Positions 29,504-38,488 of a DNA stretch of 64,000 nucleotides are shown in pieces (the stretch's first letter is position 1; each line of letters starts with the position of its first letter). The notes beneath the pieces were generated by a model. It was given only the letters and a program-made list of their open reading frames with translations. It searched no databases and had not been told where the DNA came from. The position numbers and the translations under genes were made by a program. This DNA comes from Halomonas colorata (GTDB lineage: Bacteria; Pseudomonadota; Gammaproteobacteria; Pseudomonadales; Halomonadaceae). The stretch is from positions 1 to 64,000 of the forward strand of contig NZ_JABUZA010000018.1 in NCBI RefSeq assembly GCF_014897985.1, in the 5' to 3' direction.

Positions 29504-30307
29504 ATGACCGCTTCCACTTCGACTGGCCCTAACCATGCTGACCAACAGGCTGCCCGCCACGCGTTAGCCCTGATGGATTTAACCAGCTTAAACGACAGCG
29601 ACACCGACGCGACCATTGAAGCTCTTTGTCAGCAGCTTAAAACGCCTTACGGCAACCCGGCAGCCGTATGCGTCTATCCGCAATTCATCGTTACCGCCCA
29701 GCGTGCGCTTACTGCGCACAAATTAAACGAGCTGGTGAAAATCGCGACGGTTACCAACTTCCCGAATGGCGGCGAGGACATCATGGCTGCCGCCCGTGAA
29801 ACCCGCGATGCGGTTGCCTCGGGCGCTCATGAAGTTGATGTGGTTTTCCCTTACCGCGCACTCATCGCGGGCGACGAAGAGACAGGCCTTGAGCTGGTTG
29901 AAATGTGCAAAGCGGCTTGTGCGGGTCAGGCCCTGCTGAAAGTCATTATTGAGACAGGCGAGCTCAAGGAGCCAGCGCTTATCAAACGCGCCAGCGAGCT
30001 TGCCATTGAAGGCGGCGCCGACTTTATTAAAACCTCTACCGGCAAAGTGGCTACCAACGCTACGCTTGAAGCCGCAGAGATTATGCTGAACGCGATTAAG
30101 GCAAGCGGCAAAGACGTGGGCTTTAAAGCCGCAGGCGGCGTGCGCACCACACAAGAAGCCGCTGAGTACTTAGCGCTTGCAAGTAAGATCATGGGCAGCG
30201 CCTGGGTAACGCCTGCGCACTTTCGCTTTGGCGCCTCGAGCCTTTTAGCCAATTTACTGAACACACTGGGCGGCGTGGAAAGCGCGGCACTACAAGGAGG
30301 CTATTAA
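29504..30307 (+). CDS. deoC: deoxyribose-phosphate aldolase
   Basis: Cleaves 2-deoxyribose-5-phosphate to acetaldehyde and glyceraldehyde-3-phosphate. 267 residues. The Schiff-base lysine is in [13 protein letters not shown], with [14 protein letters not shown] and [11 protein letters not shown] as in class I DERA enzymes of the E. coli type, and [10 protein letters not shown] at the phosphate site. It is followed one base later by deoA, with AAGGAGG overlapping its end. Acetaldehyde made here could connect with the acetyl-CoA/ackA-pta node. Confidence 0.97.
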   Translation: MTASTSTGPNHADQQAARHALALMDLTSLNDSDTDATIEALCQQLKTPYGNPAAVCVYPQFIVTAQRALTAHKLNELVKIATVTNFPNGGEDIMAAARETRDAVASGAHEVDVVFPYRALIAGDEETGLELVEMCKAACAGQALLKVIIETGELKEPALIKRASELAIEGGADFIKTSTGKVATNATLEAAEIMLNAIKASGKDVGFKAAGGVRTTQEAAEYLALASKIMGSAWVTPAHFRFGASSLLANLLNTLGGVESAALQGGY

Positions 30308-30308
30308 T

Positions 30309-31637
30309 ATGCTCCCGCAGGAACTGATTCGTTTAAAGCGTGATGGCAACCCACTGGCAGCAGCGGATATCAAAACCTTTATCCAAGGCATTGCCGATGA
30401 CCGCATCAGCGACGCTCAGATTGGCGCCTTCACCATGGCGGTATTTCTTAACGGCATGAGCCGTGAAGAAGTGGTCGCGCTGACCACTGCTACGCGTGAT
30501 TCCGGTCACGTCATGCAGTGGGATTCGCTCAACCTGCCTGGACCGGTGGTCGACAAGCACTCCACCGGCGGCGTGGGTGATCTGGTGTCGCTGGTACTCG
30601 GCCCGTGGGTCGCCGCATGTGGCGCCTTTGTACCCATGATTTCAGGCCGTGGCCTTGGCCATACCGGCGGTACGCTGGATAAGCTTGAGTCGATCCCCGG
30701 CTACGACCCCTACCCTGCTCCTGAGCGCTTTGGTGATGTAGTGAAATCCACCGGCGTGGCGATCATCGGCCAGACCGGCAACCTGGCACCGGCGGATAAG
30801 CGTATTTACGGCGTGCGCGACGTCACCGCGACGGTTGAATCCATTCCGCTGATTACCGCGTCCATTCTGGGTAAAAAGCTTGCCTCCGGCCTTGATGCGC
30901 TGGTCATGGATGTCAAAGTCGGCAGTGGCGCATTTATGCCCACCACCGAAAAATCCCACGAGCTTGCCAAAAGCATCGCCTCGGTGGCCACCCATGCCGG
31001 TACACCGACAACCGCACTTCTCACCGACATGAGCCAGCCGCTGGCACCGTGCGCGGGCAACGCAGTTGAAATCATCGAGACGCTGGAGCTGCTGCGTGGC
31101 GAGCGCCCCAACAGCCGCGTGATGCAGGTTACCCGTGAGCTGGCGGTAGAAATGCTCATGGCGGGCAAACTGGCCAAGAGCCGTGAAGACGCCCTGAGCC
31201 AGCTTGAAAAAGCCCTGACCTCGGGTGCCGCAGCCGAAGTATTCGCGCGCATGGTGCGTGAACTGGGCGGCCCGGGTGATTTTATGGAGCGCTCTGACAG
31301 CTACCTTGCCAAGGCCAACGTGGTCAAGCCCGTGTATGCCGAACAGTCGGGCAATGTGCTGCGCATCGATACCCGCGCAGTGGGCATGAGCGTGGTGGAA
31401 CTGGGCGGTGGTCGCCTGCGTAACGATGCCAGTATCGATCATAGCGTGGGTTTCAGTGCGATTGCCGAGCTGGGCACCCAGGTGGATAACCAGCAGCCGC
31501 TGGCCTTCGTTCACGCGCGTAGCGATGAAGAAGCTGACCGCGCCGCTGCCCAGCTGCGTGCTGCCATCACTATTGGCGCGGGTGAAGCGACGATTGATTC
31601 ACTGCTTCAAGAAACCTATCGCGGTGAAGCGCTTTAA
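30309..31637 (+). CDS. deoA: thymidine phosphorylase
   Basis: Phosphorolysis of thymidine and deoxyuridine to deoxyribose-1-phosphate. 442 residues with the family signature SGRGLGHTGGTLDKLESIPGY (about 116-136), KHSTGGVGD for phosphate binding and VMDVKVGSGAFM. An N-terminal alpha domain, alpha/beta domain and C-terminal PYNP domain are all present. It sits in the deoCABD order known from enterobacteria. Confidence 0.97.
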   Translation: MLPQELIRLKRDGNPLAAADIKTFIQGIADDRISDAQIGAFTMAVFLNGMSREEVVALTTATRDSGHVMQWDSLNLPGPVVDKHSTGGVGDLVSLVLGPWVAACGAFVPMISGRGLGHTGGTLDKLESIPGYDPYPAPERFGDVVKSTGVAIIGQTGNLAPADKRIYGVRDVTATVESIPLITASILGKKLASGLDALVMDVKVGSGAFMPTTEKSHELAKSIASVATHAGTPTTALLTDMSQPLAPCAGNAVEIIETLELLRGERPNSRVMQVTRELAVEMLMAGKLAKSREDALSQLEKALTSGAAAEVFARMVRELGGPGDFMERSDSYLAKANVVKPVYAEQSGNVLRIDTRAVGMSVVELGGGRLRNDASIDHSVGFSAIAELGTQVDNQQPLAFVHARSDEEADRAAAQLRAAITIGAGEATIDSLLQETYRGEAL

Positions 31638-31664
31638 TTAGCACCGTCTGACGAGGAAAACGCC

Positions 31665-32909
31665 ATGAAACGTGCAATTGTGCTGGTACTAGACTCCTTC
31701 GGCATTGGCAGCGCCGCCGATGCCGCCGCCTTTGGCGATGAAGGCTCGGACACCCTGGGCCATATCGCCACCGCCTGTGCGCGTGGCGAAGCCGATACGG
31801 CTGAACGCTCAGGCCCCTTGAAGCTGCCCAACATGGCCAAATTGGGTCTGTTTCACGCCCACCGGGATAGCACCGGCGCGGTTGCCGAAGGCGTTGCCCT
31901 GCCCGAGGTGCTAGAAGGCGCCTACGCCCACGCCCAGGAAATTTCCAGCGGCAAGGACACCCCATCCGGCCACTGGGAAATCGCTGGCGTGCCGGTACGT
32001 TTTGACTGGGGCTACTTCAGCGACAAGACCGAAAGCTTTCCACAAGAGCTACTGGACAAGATTGTTCAGGCAGCCGATCTGCCCGGCGTGATCGGCAACT
32101 GTCACGCCTCGGGCACCGAGATTATCGCCCGCCTGGGTGACGAGCATGTGCAGACCGGCAAACCGATTGTGTATACCTCGGCGGATTCGGTCTTCCAGAT
32201 TGCCGCTCATGAAGAACACTTTGGCCTGGATCGCCTTTATGCGCTGTGCGAAACCGTGCGCGAGCTTTTAGAGCCTTACAACATCGGCCGGGTGATTGCC
32301 CGTCCGTTCATGGGTGAAGACAGCGCAAGCTTTGCGCGTACCGGCAACCGTCGCGATTACAGCGTTGAGCCGCCCTCGCCCACCGTATTGCAAAAGCTCG
32401 CCGATGCCGGTGGTGAAATGGTATCGATTGGCAAGATTGCCGATATATACGCCCACTGCGGCATTACTCACAAGGTTAAAGCCAGCGGCCACGACGCGCT
32501 GATGGACGCGACGCTGGGCGAAGTGGCGCGTACCGCCGCTGAAACCAGCGACCGCCCGACCATGATCATGACCAACTTTGTCGATTTCGACTCGGTCTAC
32601 GGCCATCGTCGTGACGTGCCGGGCTACGCGGCCGCCCTCGAGCATTTTGACGCCCGCCTGCCGGAGCTTCTCGCCGCGTTGAATAACGACGATCTGCTGA
32701 TTCTTACCGCTGATCACGGCTGCGACCCAAGCTGGGAAGGCACCGAACACACGCGTGAATACATCCCGGTGATGGTCAGCGGTGCCGGGTTCGCGCCAGG
32801 GCCGATGGGCGCACGCGATACGTTTGCCGATATTGGCCAGACGCTGGCGGATTACTTCGCCCTCCCGGCGATGGACGATGGTAAAAGCTTTCTATCTTAT
32901 GCTGCCTGA
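31665..32909 (+). CDS. deoB: phosphopentomutase
   Basis: Interconverts (deoxy)ribose-1- and 5-phosphates. 414 residues; it is an alkaline-phosphatase-superfamily metalloenzyme. Metal ligands are in [15 protein letters not shown] (Asp near the start), [14 protein letters not shown] and [19 protein letters not shown] near the C-terminus. [13 protein letters not shown] carries the phosphorylated Thr. It links DeoA/DeoD products to DeoC. Confidence 0.97.
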   Translation: MKRAIVLVLDSFGIGSAADAAAFGDEGSDTLGHIATACARGEADTAERSGPLKLPNMAKLGLFHAHRDSTGAVAEGVALPEVLEGAYAHAQEISSGKDTPSGHWEIAGVPVRFDWGYFSDKTESFPQELLDKIVQAADLPGVIGNCHASGTEIIARLGDEHVQTGKPIVYTSADSVFQIAAHEEHFGLDRLYALCETVRELLEPYNIGRVIARPFMGEDSASFARTGNRRDYSVEPPSPTVLQKLADAGGEMVSIGKIADIYAHCGITHKVKASGHDALMDATLGEVARTAAETSDRPTMIMTNFVDFDSVYGHRRDVPGYAAALEHFDARLPELLAALNNDDLLILTADHGCDPSWEGTEHTREYIPVMVSGAGFAPGPMGARDTFADIGQTLADYFALPAMDDGKSFLSYAA

Positions 32910-32941
32910 TGGCGCCATTTAAAAAGACATAAGGAAACCAC

Positions 32942-33667
32942 ATGGCTACTCCGCACATTAATGCTGAACAGGGTGATTTCGCGGATACGGTATTGATGCC
33001 CGGCGACCCGCTGCGCGCCAAGTACATTGCCGAGACCTACCTTGACGACGTGCGTCAGGTGAATGACGTGCGCGGCATGCTGGGCTATACCGGCACCTAT
33101 AAAGGTCGCAAAATTTCCGTGATGGGCCACGGCATGGGCATTCCGTCAGTGTCCATCTATGCCAAAGAGCTGATTACCGATTACGGCGTGAAGTCGATTA
33201 TTCGCGTAGGCTCCTGCGGCGCGGTACGCGACGACGTTAACGTTCGCGATGTGGTGATCGGCATGGGCGCGTGCACCGATTCCAAGGTGAATCGCATGCG
33301 CTTTAACGACCACGACTTTGCCGCGATTGCGGATTTTGAGCTGACAAGCCACGCCGTGGCCGCCGCCAAGGCGCAAAACGTGCCGGTGAAAGTAGGTAAC
33401 ATCTTCTCCGCTGACCTGTTCTACAACCCGCAGACCGACATGGCCGAGCTGATGAAGCGCTACGGCATTGTAGGTGTCGAGATGGAAGCTGCCGGCCTTT
33501 ACGGCGTTGCCGCCGAGTTCGGTGCCCGCGCGCTGACCATCTGCACCGTATCGGATCATATTTTGAAAGGTGAAGCGCTCTCCAGCGCCGATCGTCAAAC
33601 CACCTTCAACGATATGATGATCATCGCGCTGGATACGGTCCTGCGTGATGACGCCGCCAACGCCTAA
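32942..33667 (+). CDS. deoD: purine-nucleoside phosphorylase, DeoD type
   Basis: 241 residues, the size of hexameric bacterial [12 protein letters not shown] and the early [18 protein letters not shown] are typical. [18 protein letters not shown] holds the phosphate site and [14 protein letters not shown] the nucleoside site, with Asp in TVSDH acting as base. It splits purine (deoxy)nucleosides. A 19-bp duplication begins at its stop codon. Confidence 0.97.
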   Translation: MATPHINAEQGDFADTVLMPGDPLRAKYIAETYLDDVRQVNDVRGMLGYTGTYKGRKISVMGHGMGIPSVSIYAKELITDYGVKSIIRVGSCGAVRDDVNVRDVVIGMGACTDSKVNRMRFNDHDFAAIADFELTSHAVAAAKAQNVPVKVGNIFSADLFYNPQTDMAELMKRYGIVGVEMEAAGLYGVAAEFGARALTICTVSDHILKGEALSSADRQTTFNDMMIIALDTVLRDDAANA

Positions 33668-33710
33668 GTGGGTCAACAATGCTTAAGTGGGTTAAACCGA
33701 GGAATCATCT

Positions 33711-34118
33711 ATGAGCCAAGCAGACTCTGCTCTGGTCAACACGCTGCTTGATGCATTGAATAATGCCTACGTTCCGTACTCCGACCACCCGGTGGCATCC
33801 ATCATGGAGTGCCCGGACGGCCAGCAGTTCGTAGGCGCTAACGTCGAAGTCGCCCATTACAAAGGGCTGTGTGCGGAAGCATCGGCCATTAGCGCGATGG
33901 TCACCGCTGGCCAGCGCGAGCTTGCCAAGGTGTATGTGATGGGCCCGGGCGAGCACCTGTGCACGCCCTGTGGCGACTGCCGTCAGCGTATTCGTGAGTT
34001 CGCCACTCCCGATACGCAAATCATGGTCATCTCCCGCCAGGGCGAGGTGCTCAAGACCTACACCATGGAAACTCTGCTTCCAGACGCCTTTGGCCCCGAG
34101 CAACTGCCTCAGCGCTAA
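33711..34118 (+). CDS. cdd: cytidine deaminase
   Basis: 135 residues, homotetrameric type. The zinc and catalytic residues are CAEASAIS (Cys-Glu) and CTPCGDCRQ; the ribose-binding start is NNAYVPYSDHPV. It deaminates cytidine and deoxycytidine to uridines for phosphorolysis. Last gene of the nucleoside operon, about 40 bases after deoD and followed by a terminator. Confidence 0.96.
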   Translation: MSQADSALVNTLLDALNNAYVPYSDHPVASIMECPDGQQFVGANVEVAHYKGLCAEASAISAMVTAGQRELAKVYVMGPGEHLCTPCGDCRQRIREFATPDTQIMVISRQGEVLKTYTMETLLPDAFGPEQLPQR

Positions 34119-34152
34119 ACAGCCTTCGGTTGCACCAGGCTGGCTATCACCT

Positions 34153-34183
34153 AAACCGCCGTCTTCATGACAGCGGTTTTTTT
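34153..34183 (+). terminator. rho-independent terminator of the nucleoside operon
   Basis: AAACCGC (34153-34159) pairs with GCGGTTT (34173-34179), with GT/AC pairing inside and a TTTTTTT tail. Confidence 0.88.
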
Positions 34184-34293
34184 ATTGCCTTGAGAACCAT
34201 ATCTGCGGCGCTGGCCTCGCCTAACAATTCCTCGTACCCTGTAAGCCACTTCATTTCGCGTGAACTGTATGCCTACTCATCAAGGAGAACGTA

Positions 34294-35418
34294 ATGGCGG
34301 CTCTACTACCCAACGTCGACCCCACTGGACTACTCGAATACTCAGTGGTTTATACCGACCGTTCGCTCAACCATATGTCGCAACAGTTCCAAGGCGTGAT
34401 GCGCGATATTTCGGCCACGCTGAAAGAAGTCTATAACGCGCACTCGACGGCCATTGTTCCGGGCAGTGGGACGTTTGGCATGGAAGCGGTCGCACGTCAG
34501 TTCGCCCTGGACCAGAACACTCTGGTGATTCGTAACGGCTGGTTTAGCTATCGCTGGACGCAGATTATCGAAATGGGCCGTTTAACCGACCAGCACACGG
34601 TGCTCAAAGCGCGCCGCGTGACTGACGATGATCCGCAGTCGCCGTTTATGCCCGTACCCGCTGAAGAAGCCGCCGAGCGTATCCGCCAGGAAAAACCCGC
34701 CGTGGTGTTTGCCCCGCAGGTCGAAACGTCTGCGGGTTTACTGCTGCCCGATGACTACATTCGCACCGTGGCGCAAGCGACGCGCGAAGCGGGCGGTCTT
34801 TTTGTACTGGACGCCATTGCCGCAGGCACGCTGTGGGTGGATATGCAGGATTTGGGCATCGACGTGGTGGTCAGCGCTCCGCAAAAAGGTTGGAGCGGCT
34901 CACCATGCTGCGCCATGGTCATGCTTTCCGAGCGCGCCACACAGCGCTTGAGCGAAACGCAAAGCAATAGTTTCGCGTGTGACTTGGCCAAATGGCACGC
35001 CATCATGCAGGCCTACGAAAACGGTGGCCACGCCTACCACGCCACCATGCCAACGGATGCCTTGCGCCAGCTACGCGATATCATGCAGGAGACTCGTGAA
35101 TACGGCTTTGCCAAAGTGAAGCAAGAACAGCAGGCCATTGGTCAGGGCGTTCGGGACATGCTTGCACGCCACGGGTTTATCAGCGTTGCCGCCGAAGGTT
35201 ATGAAGCCCCGGGGGTCGTAGTAAGTTACACCAGTGATGCCGGGCTTGTGGGCAAGTTTGCCCAGGCGGGTATTCAGGTAGCGGGCGGCGTACCGCTTAT
35301 GGTGGATGAAGGCGATAACTTCCAGACCTTCCGCATCGGCCTTTTCGGCTTGGATAAGCTTCACCACACGCAACGCAGTGTGGATAACCTGGAACAGGCG
35401 ATCAATTCACTAAGCTAG
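34294..35418 (+). CDS. class V aminotransferase (alanine--glyoxylate type)
   Basis: 374 residues, PLP fold type I. The cofactor lysine is in VVSAPQKGWSGSP (about residue 199), with the Asp pair in FVLDAIAAGTLW and the early substrate loop STAIVPGSGTFGMEA. The closest style is alanine-glyoxylate/serine-pyruvate aminotransferase, and the precise substrate is uncertain. It has an AAGGAGAA ribosome site at good distance. It lies between two terminators, so it is transcribed alone and is not part of the deo operon. Confidence 0.87.
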   Translation: MAALLPNVDPTGLLEYSVVYTDRSLNHMSQQFQGVMRDISATLKEVYNAHSTAIVPGSGTFGMEAVARQFALDQNTLVIRNGWFSYRWTQIIEMGRLTDQHTVLKARRVTDDDPQSPFMPVPAEEAAERIRQEKPAVVFAPQVETSAGLLLPDDYIRTVAQATREAGGLFVLDAIAAGTLWVDMQDLGIDVVVSAPQKGWSGSPCCAMVMLSERATQRLSETQSNSFACDLAKWHAIMQAYENGGHAYHATMPTDALRQLRDIMQETREYGFAKVKQEQQAIGQGVRDMLARHGFISVAAEGYEAPGVVVSYTSDAGLVGKFAQAGIQVAGGVPLMVDEGDNFQTFRIGLFGLDKLHHTQRSVDNLEQAINSLS

Positions 35419-35445
35419 TCATACGCTTGATCGGCCCTATAGGCC

Positions 35446-35480
35446 ACCCTAAAACCGCCGCTTGCAGGCGGTTTTAGGGT
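35446..35480. terminator. bidirectional terminator between convergent genes
   Basis: A perfect 14-bp stem: ACCCTAAAACCGCC (35446-35459) with GGCGGTTTTAGGGT (35467-35480), loop GCTTGCA. Confidence 0.85.
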
Positions 35481-35492
35481 ATCCCGCTCGAC

Positions 35493-36917
35493 TCAATGCG
35501 CTGGGTCTATAGCAGTACTGCTCTCCGCTACCTTTTCAACGTCAACAATGCCCGAGCGGCCGACGACGACTTTCCAGCGCGCTAAATACGGCGTGTCTTC
35601 GCTTCCCGTCTCGCGCACAATCAGATTAAATAAGTGACGCCGTTCGACGCTTTCGCGCACTGATTGCCCATCTTTTAAGCGATAGATATGGTGCTTCTCT
35701 TTGCTCATCAAACGCGTCAACATCAAAAGATCAATATGCAGCGTTTCTCGGGTGTGCTCGTAGCCACTTAAAAACCGGGTGGGCGACATCCGCGAGCTGG
35801 AGCGATAGTGCAGCACAATTTCCTCACGCTGAGCGACCGTGCGCCTGCGCATCTGCTGAACATCTGCATCCAACGCGGCATAGCGCTTGTAGTCAAACCA
35901 CTCAAGCTGACGACCGACGACCGAATTACGCGTAGGATCTTCGTATTGGCGACGCCACTTTGGCCGACCGCGCCGTAACAAGCGCCAGAGCGTATTGCGC
36001 AAGTCGTCTTTAAACACCTCGCGCATGGCATAGAGTAACGCCATGGCCAGTACGAACAGTGCGGTGATATCGCCCACCACTTCACGCACCCGCAAGACCC
36101 CAAGCGTTACGCAGGCCATCACGACGGCGGTAGCAATGGCTTTGACCGCCTTTTGCTCACCGCTGCCCAGCTCAAGGGATGTCTGTTTCAGCGTAATCGG
36201 GTATTCGATCAACCGCCGCAGCAGGCGCATCTTGTTTGACATGCGGGTGGGGTCCGCCATAACGCGCTCGGCGTTGTACTGCTGTTCACGCCGGTACTCG
36301 CTTTCGCCTTCGCATACGCTGATATAGCGCCGCTTTATCTCACTGAACTCCCCACCGCGCGGCATATGAGCAACCAACGCGAGCAGCTGCTGCTCGGTAA
36401 ACCACGATAGGTAATTGTCGATATTGGCAAAATACTTATAAAGGCTCTCATCGGTGGGTTGGTTACGCCGCATCCTTTTTAGGATCCCTTCACTCAAATC
36501 CTGTGTTTCGTATAGCTGCGCGCACAGCTCGTCGCTAAGCTCTTGAACATCCTTGGACTCTTTTTGCCTTTCTTCACGCAGCTTGCGTTCACTTACCAGC
36601 ATTTTCTGAGTGGTGCGCTCCATCGCCACCACATACTGGTAGGCATACAGGCTCAAGCTTAATCGATAAGGCTCGCTGCCCAACTGATTACGGCTGGCAA
36701 GCCGACTCTGCACAAGCGGCAAGTGGTGGGCGTCACTATAGTAAGTCCGAGAGACGCTAATCGAAGCGTGATAAAATGCCTCTTCAGAGATAACATGCGT
36801 GTTTAGGCCCAACTCGCCGGGTACAAAAAGATAGACGTCAAGCCTATGCGATGTCTCTTCCTTGAGCCGCCGGGTGAGGCGCAGCTGGTAGCTGTTTTTA
36901 CGCTCAACGCTGATCAC
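35493..36917 (-). CDS. membrane protein of unknown function
   Basis: 474 residues, unrecognised. The layout is a soluble N-terminal half with a charged, probably coiled-coil segment (about 100-140, KMLVSERKLREERQKES), two membrane helices in the middle (about 257-275 and 282-300), then a basic loop and a soluble C-terminal domain. Both soluble parts probably face the cytoplasm. It diverges from the J-domain gene at 37030 over about 110 bases, so shared regulation is possible. No signal peptide. Confidence 0.75.
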   Translation of the reverse strand: MISVERKNSYQLRLTRRLKEETSHRLDVYLFVPGELGLNTHVISEEAFYHASISVSRTYYSDAHHLPLVQSRLASRNQLGSEPYRLSLSLYAYQYVVAMERTTQKMLVSERKLREERQKESKDVQELSDELCAQLYETQDLSEGILKRMRRNQPTDESLYKYFANIDNYLSWFTEQQLLALVAHMPRGGEFSEIKRRYISVCEGESEYRREQQYNAERVMADPTRMSNKMRLLRRLIEYPITLKQTSLELGSGEQKAVKAIATAVVMACVTLGVLRVREVVGDITALFVLAMALLYAMREVFKDDLRNTLWRLLRRGRPKWRRQYEDPTRNSVVGRQLEWFDYKRYAALDADVQQMRRRTVAQREEIVLHYRSSSRMSPTRFLSGYEHTRETLHIDLLMLTRLMSKEKHHIYRLKDGQSVRESVERRHLFNLIVRETGSEDTPYLARWKVVVGRSGIVDVEKVAESSTAIDPAH

Positions 36918-37029
36918 CTGAACAATCTCCTACGTCATTGCCTATCGCGATGATATACCATGACACCCATCATCATGATGATCCGCTCTTTGCGGTTATG
37001 ATTCACCTCTTCGCCTTTGGAGCCAGGGA

Positions 37030-37941
37030 ATGTCCATTGCCCGTTTTTCTCCCTTTGAGCTGCTGCTTTTAAAAAGCCGCAGCCAAGTGGATACGGCAAA
37101 GCTACTGGTATTAGCTTGGGTATTGGCACACCGTCAACACGTGTCGGAGGGCCAGCGGCGGCGCCGTTTAGCCCAGATATCCGCACAGTTTCGCCATGGG
37201 CATGAGCTGGGACCTGTTATGCATATCGCTCAGCAGCAGGATTTGCTAGCAATTCAACTGGCCGCTGAAGTCATTCGCAAAGAGTGCTCTCAAGAGCATA
37301 GCGTGAGTGTGATGCATCAGGCTATTACGCTCGCAACAGACAGTGGCGAACTTTCGCTGGCCAATCATTACATCTTGCGTTTTCTGGCGGACTTACTCAA
37401 CGTTGCCCCCACCACGCTAAGTACGCTGTTTCAGGAGCTGACAGGGCAGCCGTTGGCCAGGCCAGAGGACCCCAGTCGCGATGCCTACTGGCGAGTACAC
37501 GACGCCGAGTACTATGCCCAGCAGGCCCGCGAAGCCGAGGCTCATGCCGCGCAGCAGGAAAAAGAAAAAAAGCGCCAGCAGGAAGAGGCTCAGCGGGCGC
37601 ATGCGCAAGCCCAGGAAAAAGCCGAACGCGAAAAAGCCCGTCAACACCAAGAGTCTGCTCAGCGTCAAAGACAGTATGAGCGGGCAAGGCAACAGCGCAG
37701 CTCGCAGTATGGTCAGCAGCGGACAGCGCCCCCACCTGATCGCACCACTCGTGCGCTTGCTGTCTTGGGATTAACTCCCGGGGTTAGCCAAACTGAAATA
37801 CGCCGCGCCTACCGGCGTATGGCACAGCTCAATCACCCTGACCGTTTCTATACTGGGAGTGAGCAACAAATTGCGCTCGCTTCGGCGCGTTTTCAACGGA
37901 TCAAAAGCGCCTATGATTACTTAATGCAAAATTATCTATAA
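37030..37941 (+). CDS. J-domain protein with TerB-like N-terminus (DjlA-like, soluble)
   Basis: 303 residues. The N-terminal 130 residues are helical, with a TerB/DjlA-like pattern (VDTAKLLVLAWVLAHRQHVSEGQRR...). The middle (about 165-235) is a very charged Gln/Glu/Lys/Arg coiled coil. The C-terminus is a J-domain (about 240-303) with YRRMAQLNHPDRF containing the HPD motif that stimulates Hsp70. No membrane anchor, unlike true DjlA. It is probably a DnaK co-chaperone with a specific client. Its stop codon is embedded in a 13-bp tandem repeat array. Confidence 0.82.
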   Translation: MSIARFSPFELLLLKSRSQVDTAKLLVLAWVLAHRQHVSEGQRRRRLAQISAQFRHGHELGPVMHIAQQQDLLAIQLAAEVIRKECSQEHSVSVMHQAITLATDSGELSLANHYILRFLADLLNVAPTTLSTLFQELTGQPLARPEDPSRDAYWRVHDAEYYAQQAREAEAHAAQQEKEKKRQQEEAQRAHAQAQEKAEREKARQHQESAQRQRQYERARQQRSSQYGQQRTAPPPDRTTRALAVLGLTPGVSQTEIRRAYRRMAQLNHPDRFYTGSEQQIALASARFQRIKSAYDYLMQNYL

Positions 37942-38048
37942 AAATGACCTATAAAAATGGTCTATAAATACTTTCCTTAAAAACTATCTGTAACAACTAT
38001 CTGTAAACACTATCTTTAAACACTATCCATAAAAACTATCTACAAGAA
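37936..38048 (+). repeat. 13-bp tandem repeat array
   Basis: Eight degenerate copies of a 13-bp unit starting CTAT: three early ones (37936, 37949, 37962) of the type CTATAAAAATGAC, a 9-bp remnant (37975), then five (37984, 37997, 38010, 38023, 38036) of the type CTATCTGTAAACA. It begins over the stop codon of the J-domain gene and ends 11 bases before the next start codon. Confidence 0.9.
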
Positions 38049-38059
38049 CCGATCTCTCT

Positions 38060-38488
38060 ATGCGTGATTTGTACCAACGCCTTAGCGTCTCGCCGCAGGC
38101 AAGTGATGAAGAGCTACAGCAAGCCGTGGCCCGCTGCCCCAACAGCGCCCTACGCCAGGATGCAGAGGCCGTTTTTGCGGTGGAGAAAAGGCGCAAAGAT
38201 TACGATCAGGCCCACGCGACGCTTAACGATATCGGCCAGCTGCGCGCCCGGCTGGGGCTAACCCACGGCGCACACTGGCAAGGCGATGTCGCCAATGATT
38301 TTTCGCGTTTACCGGATCAAACAGCCTCCCGTCATGATGAGCTGGTCGACCGTGTCAGCCACGCCGTAGGGCTCCACAACCGCTGGCGTGGCCTGCGTGG
38401 CGCGGGATTACTCATCGCCACTTTCATCATTGGCACAGGCGTCGGCATTGCCGTGGGGATCGCCCTGAGCCAAACGCTAGGTACGTGA
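38060..38488 (+). CDS. small membrane protein with degenerate J-like domain
   Basis: 142 residues. The start MRDLYQRLSVSPQASDEELQQAV reads like helix I-II of a J-domain, but the HPD tripeptide is replaced by CPN, so it should not activate DnaK. The C-terminus is one hydrophobic helix (about 115-138, GLLIATFIIGTGVGIAVGIAL). It could be a membrane partner or decoy for the preceding J-protein (inference). Its end overlaps the convergent MscS gene by 12 bases. Confidence 0.7.
   Translation: MRDLYQRLSVSPQASDEELQQAVARCPNSALRQDAEAVFAVEKRRKDYDQAHATLNDIGQLRARLGLTHGAHWQGDVANDFSRLPDQTASRHDELVDRVSHAVGLHNRWRGLRGAGLLIATFIIGTGVGIAVGIALSQTLGT

Noticed and set aside
30642-31514. 290-codon minus-strand ORF rich in His, Gly and Ala
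   Set aside because: Entirely antisense to deoA, with low-complexity composition and no ribosome site.
37936-38048. Tandem repeat as a CRISPR array or replication iterons
   Set aside because: The units adjoin with no spacers, and there is no cas or rep gene nearby.
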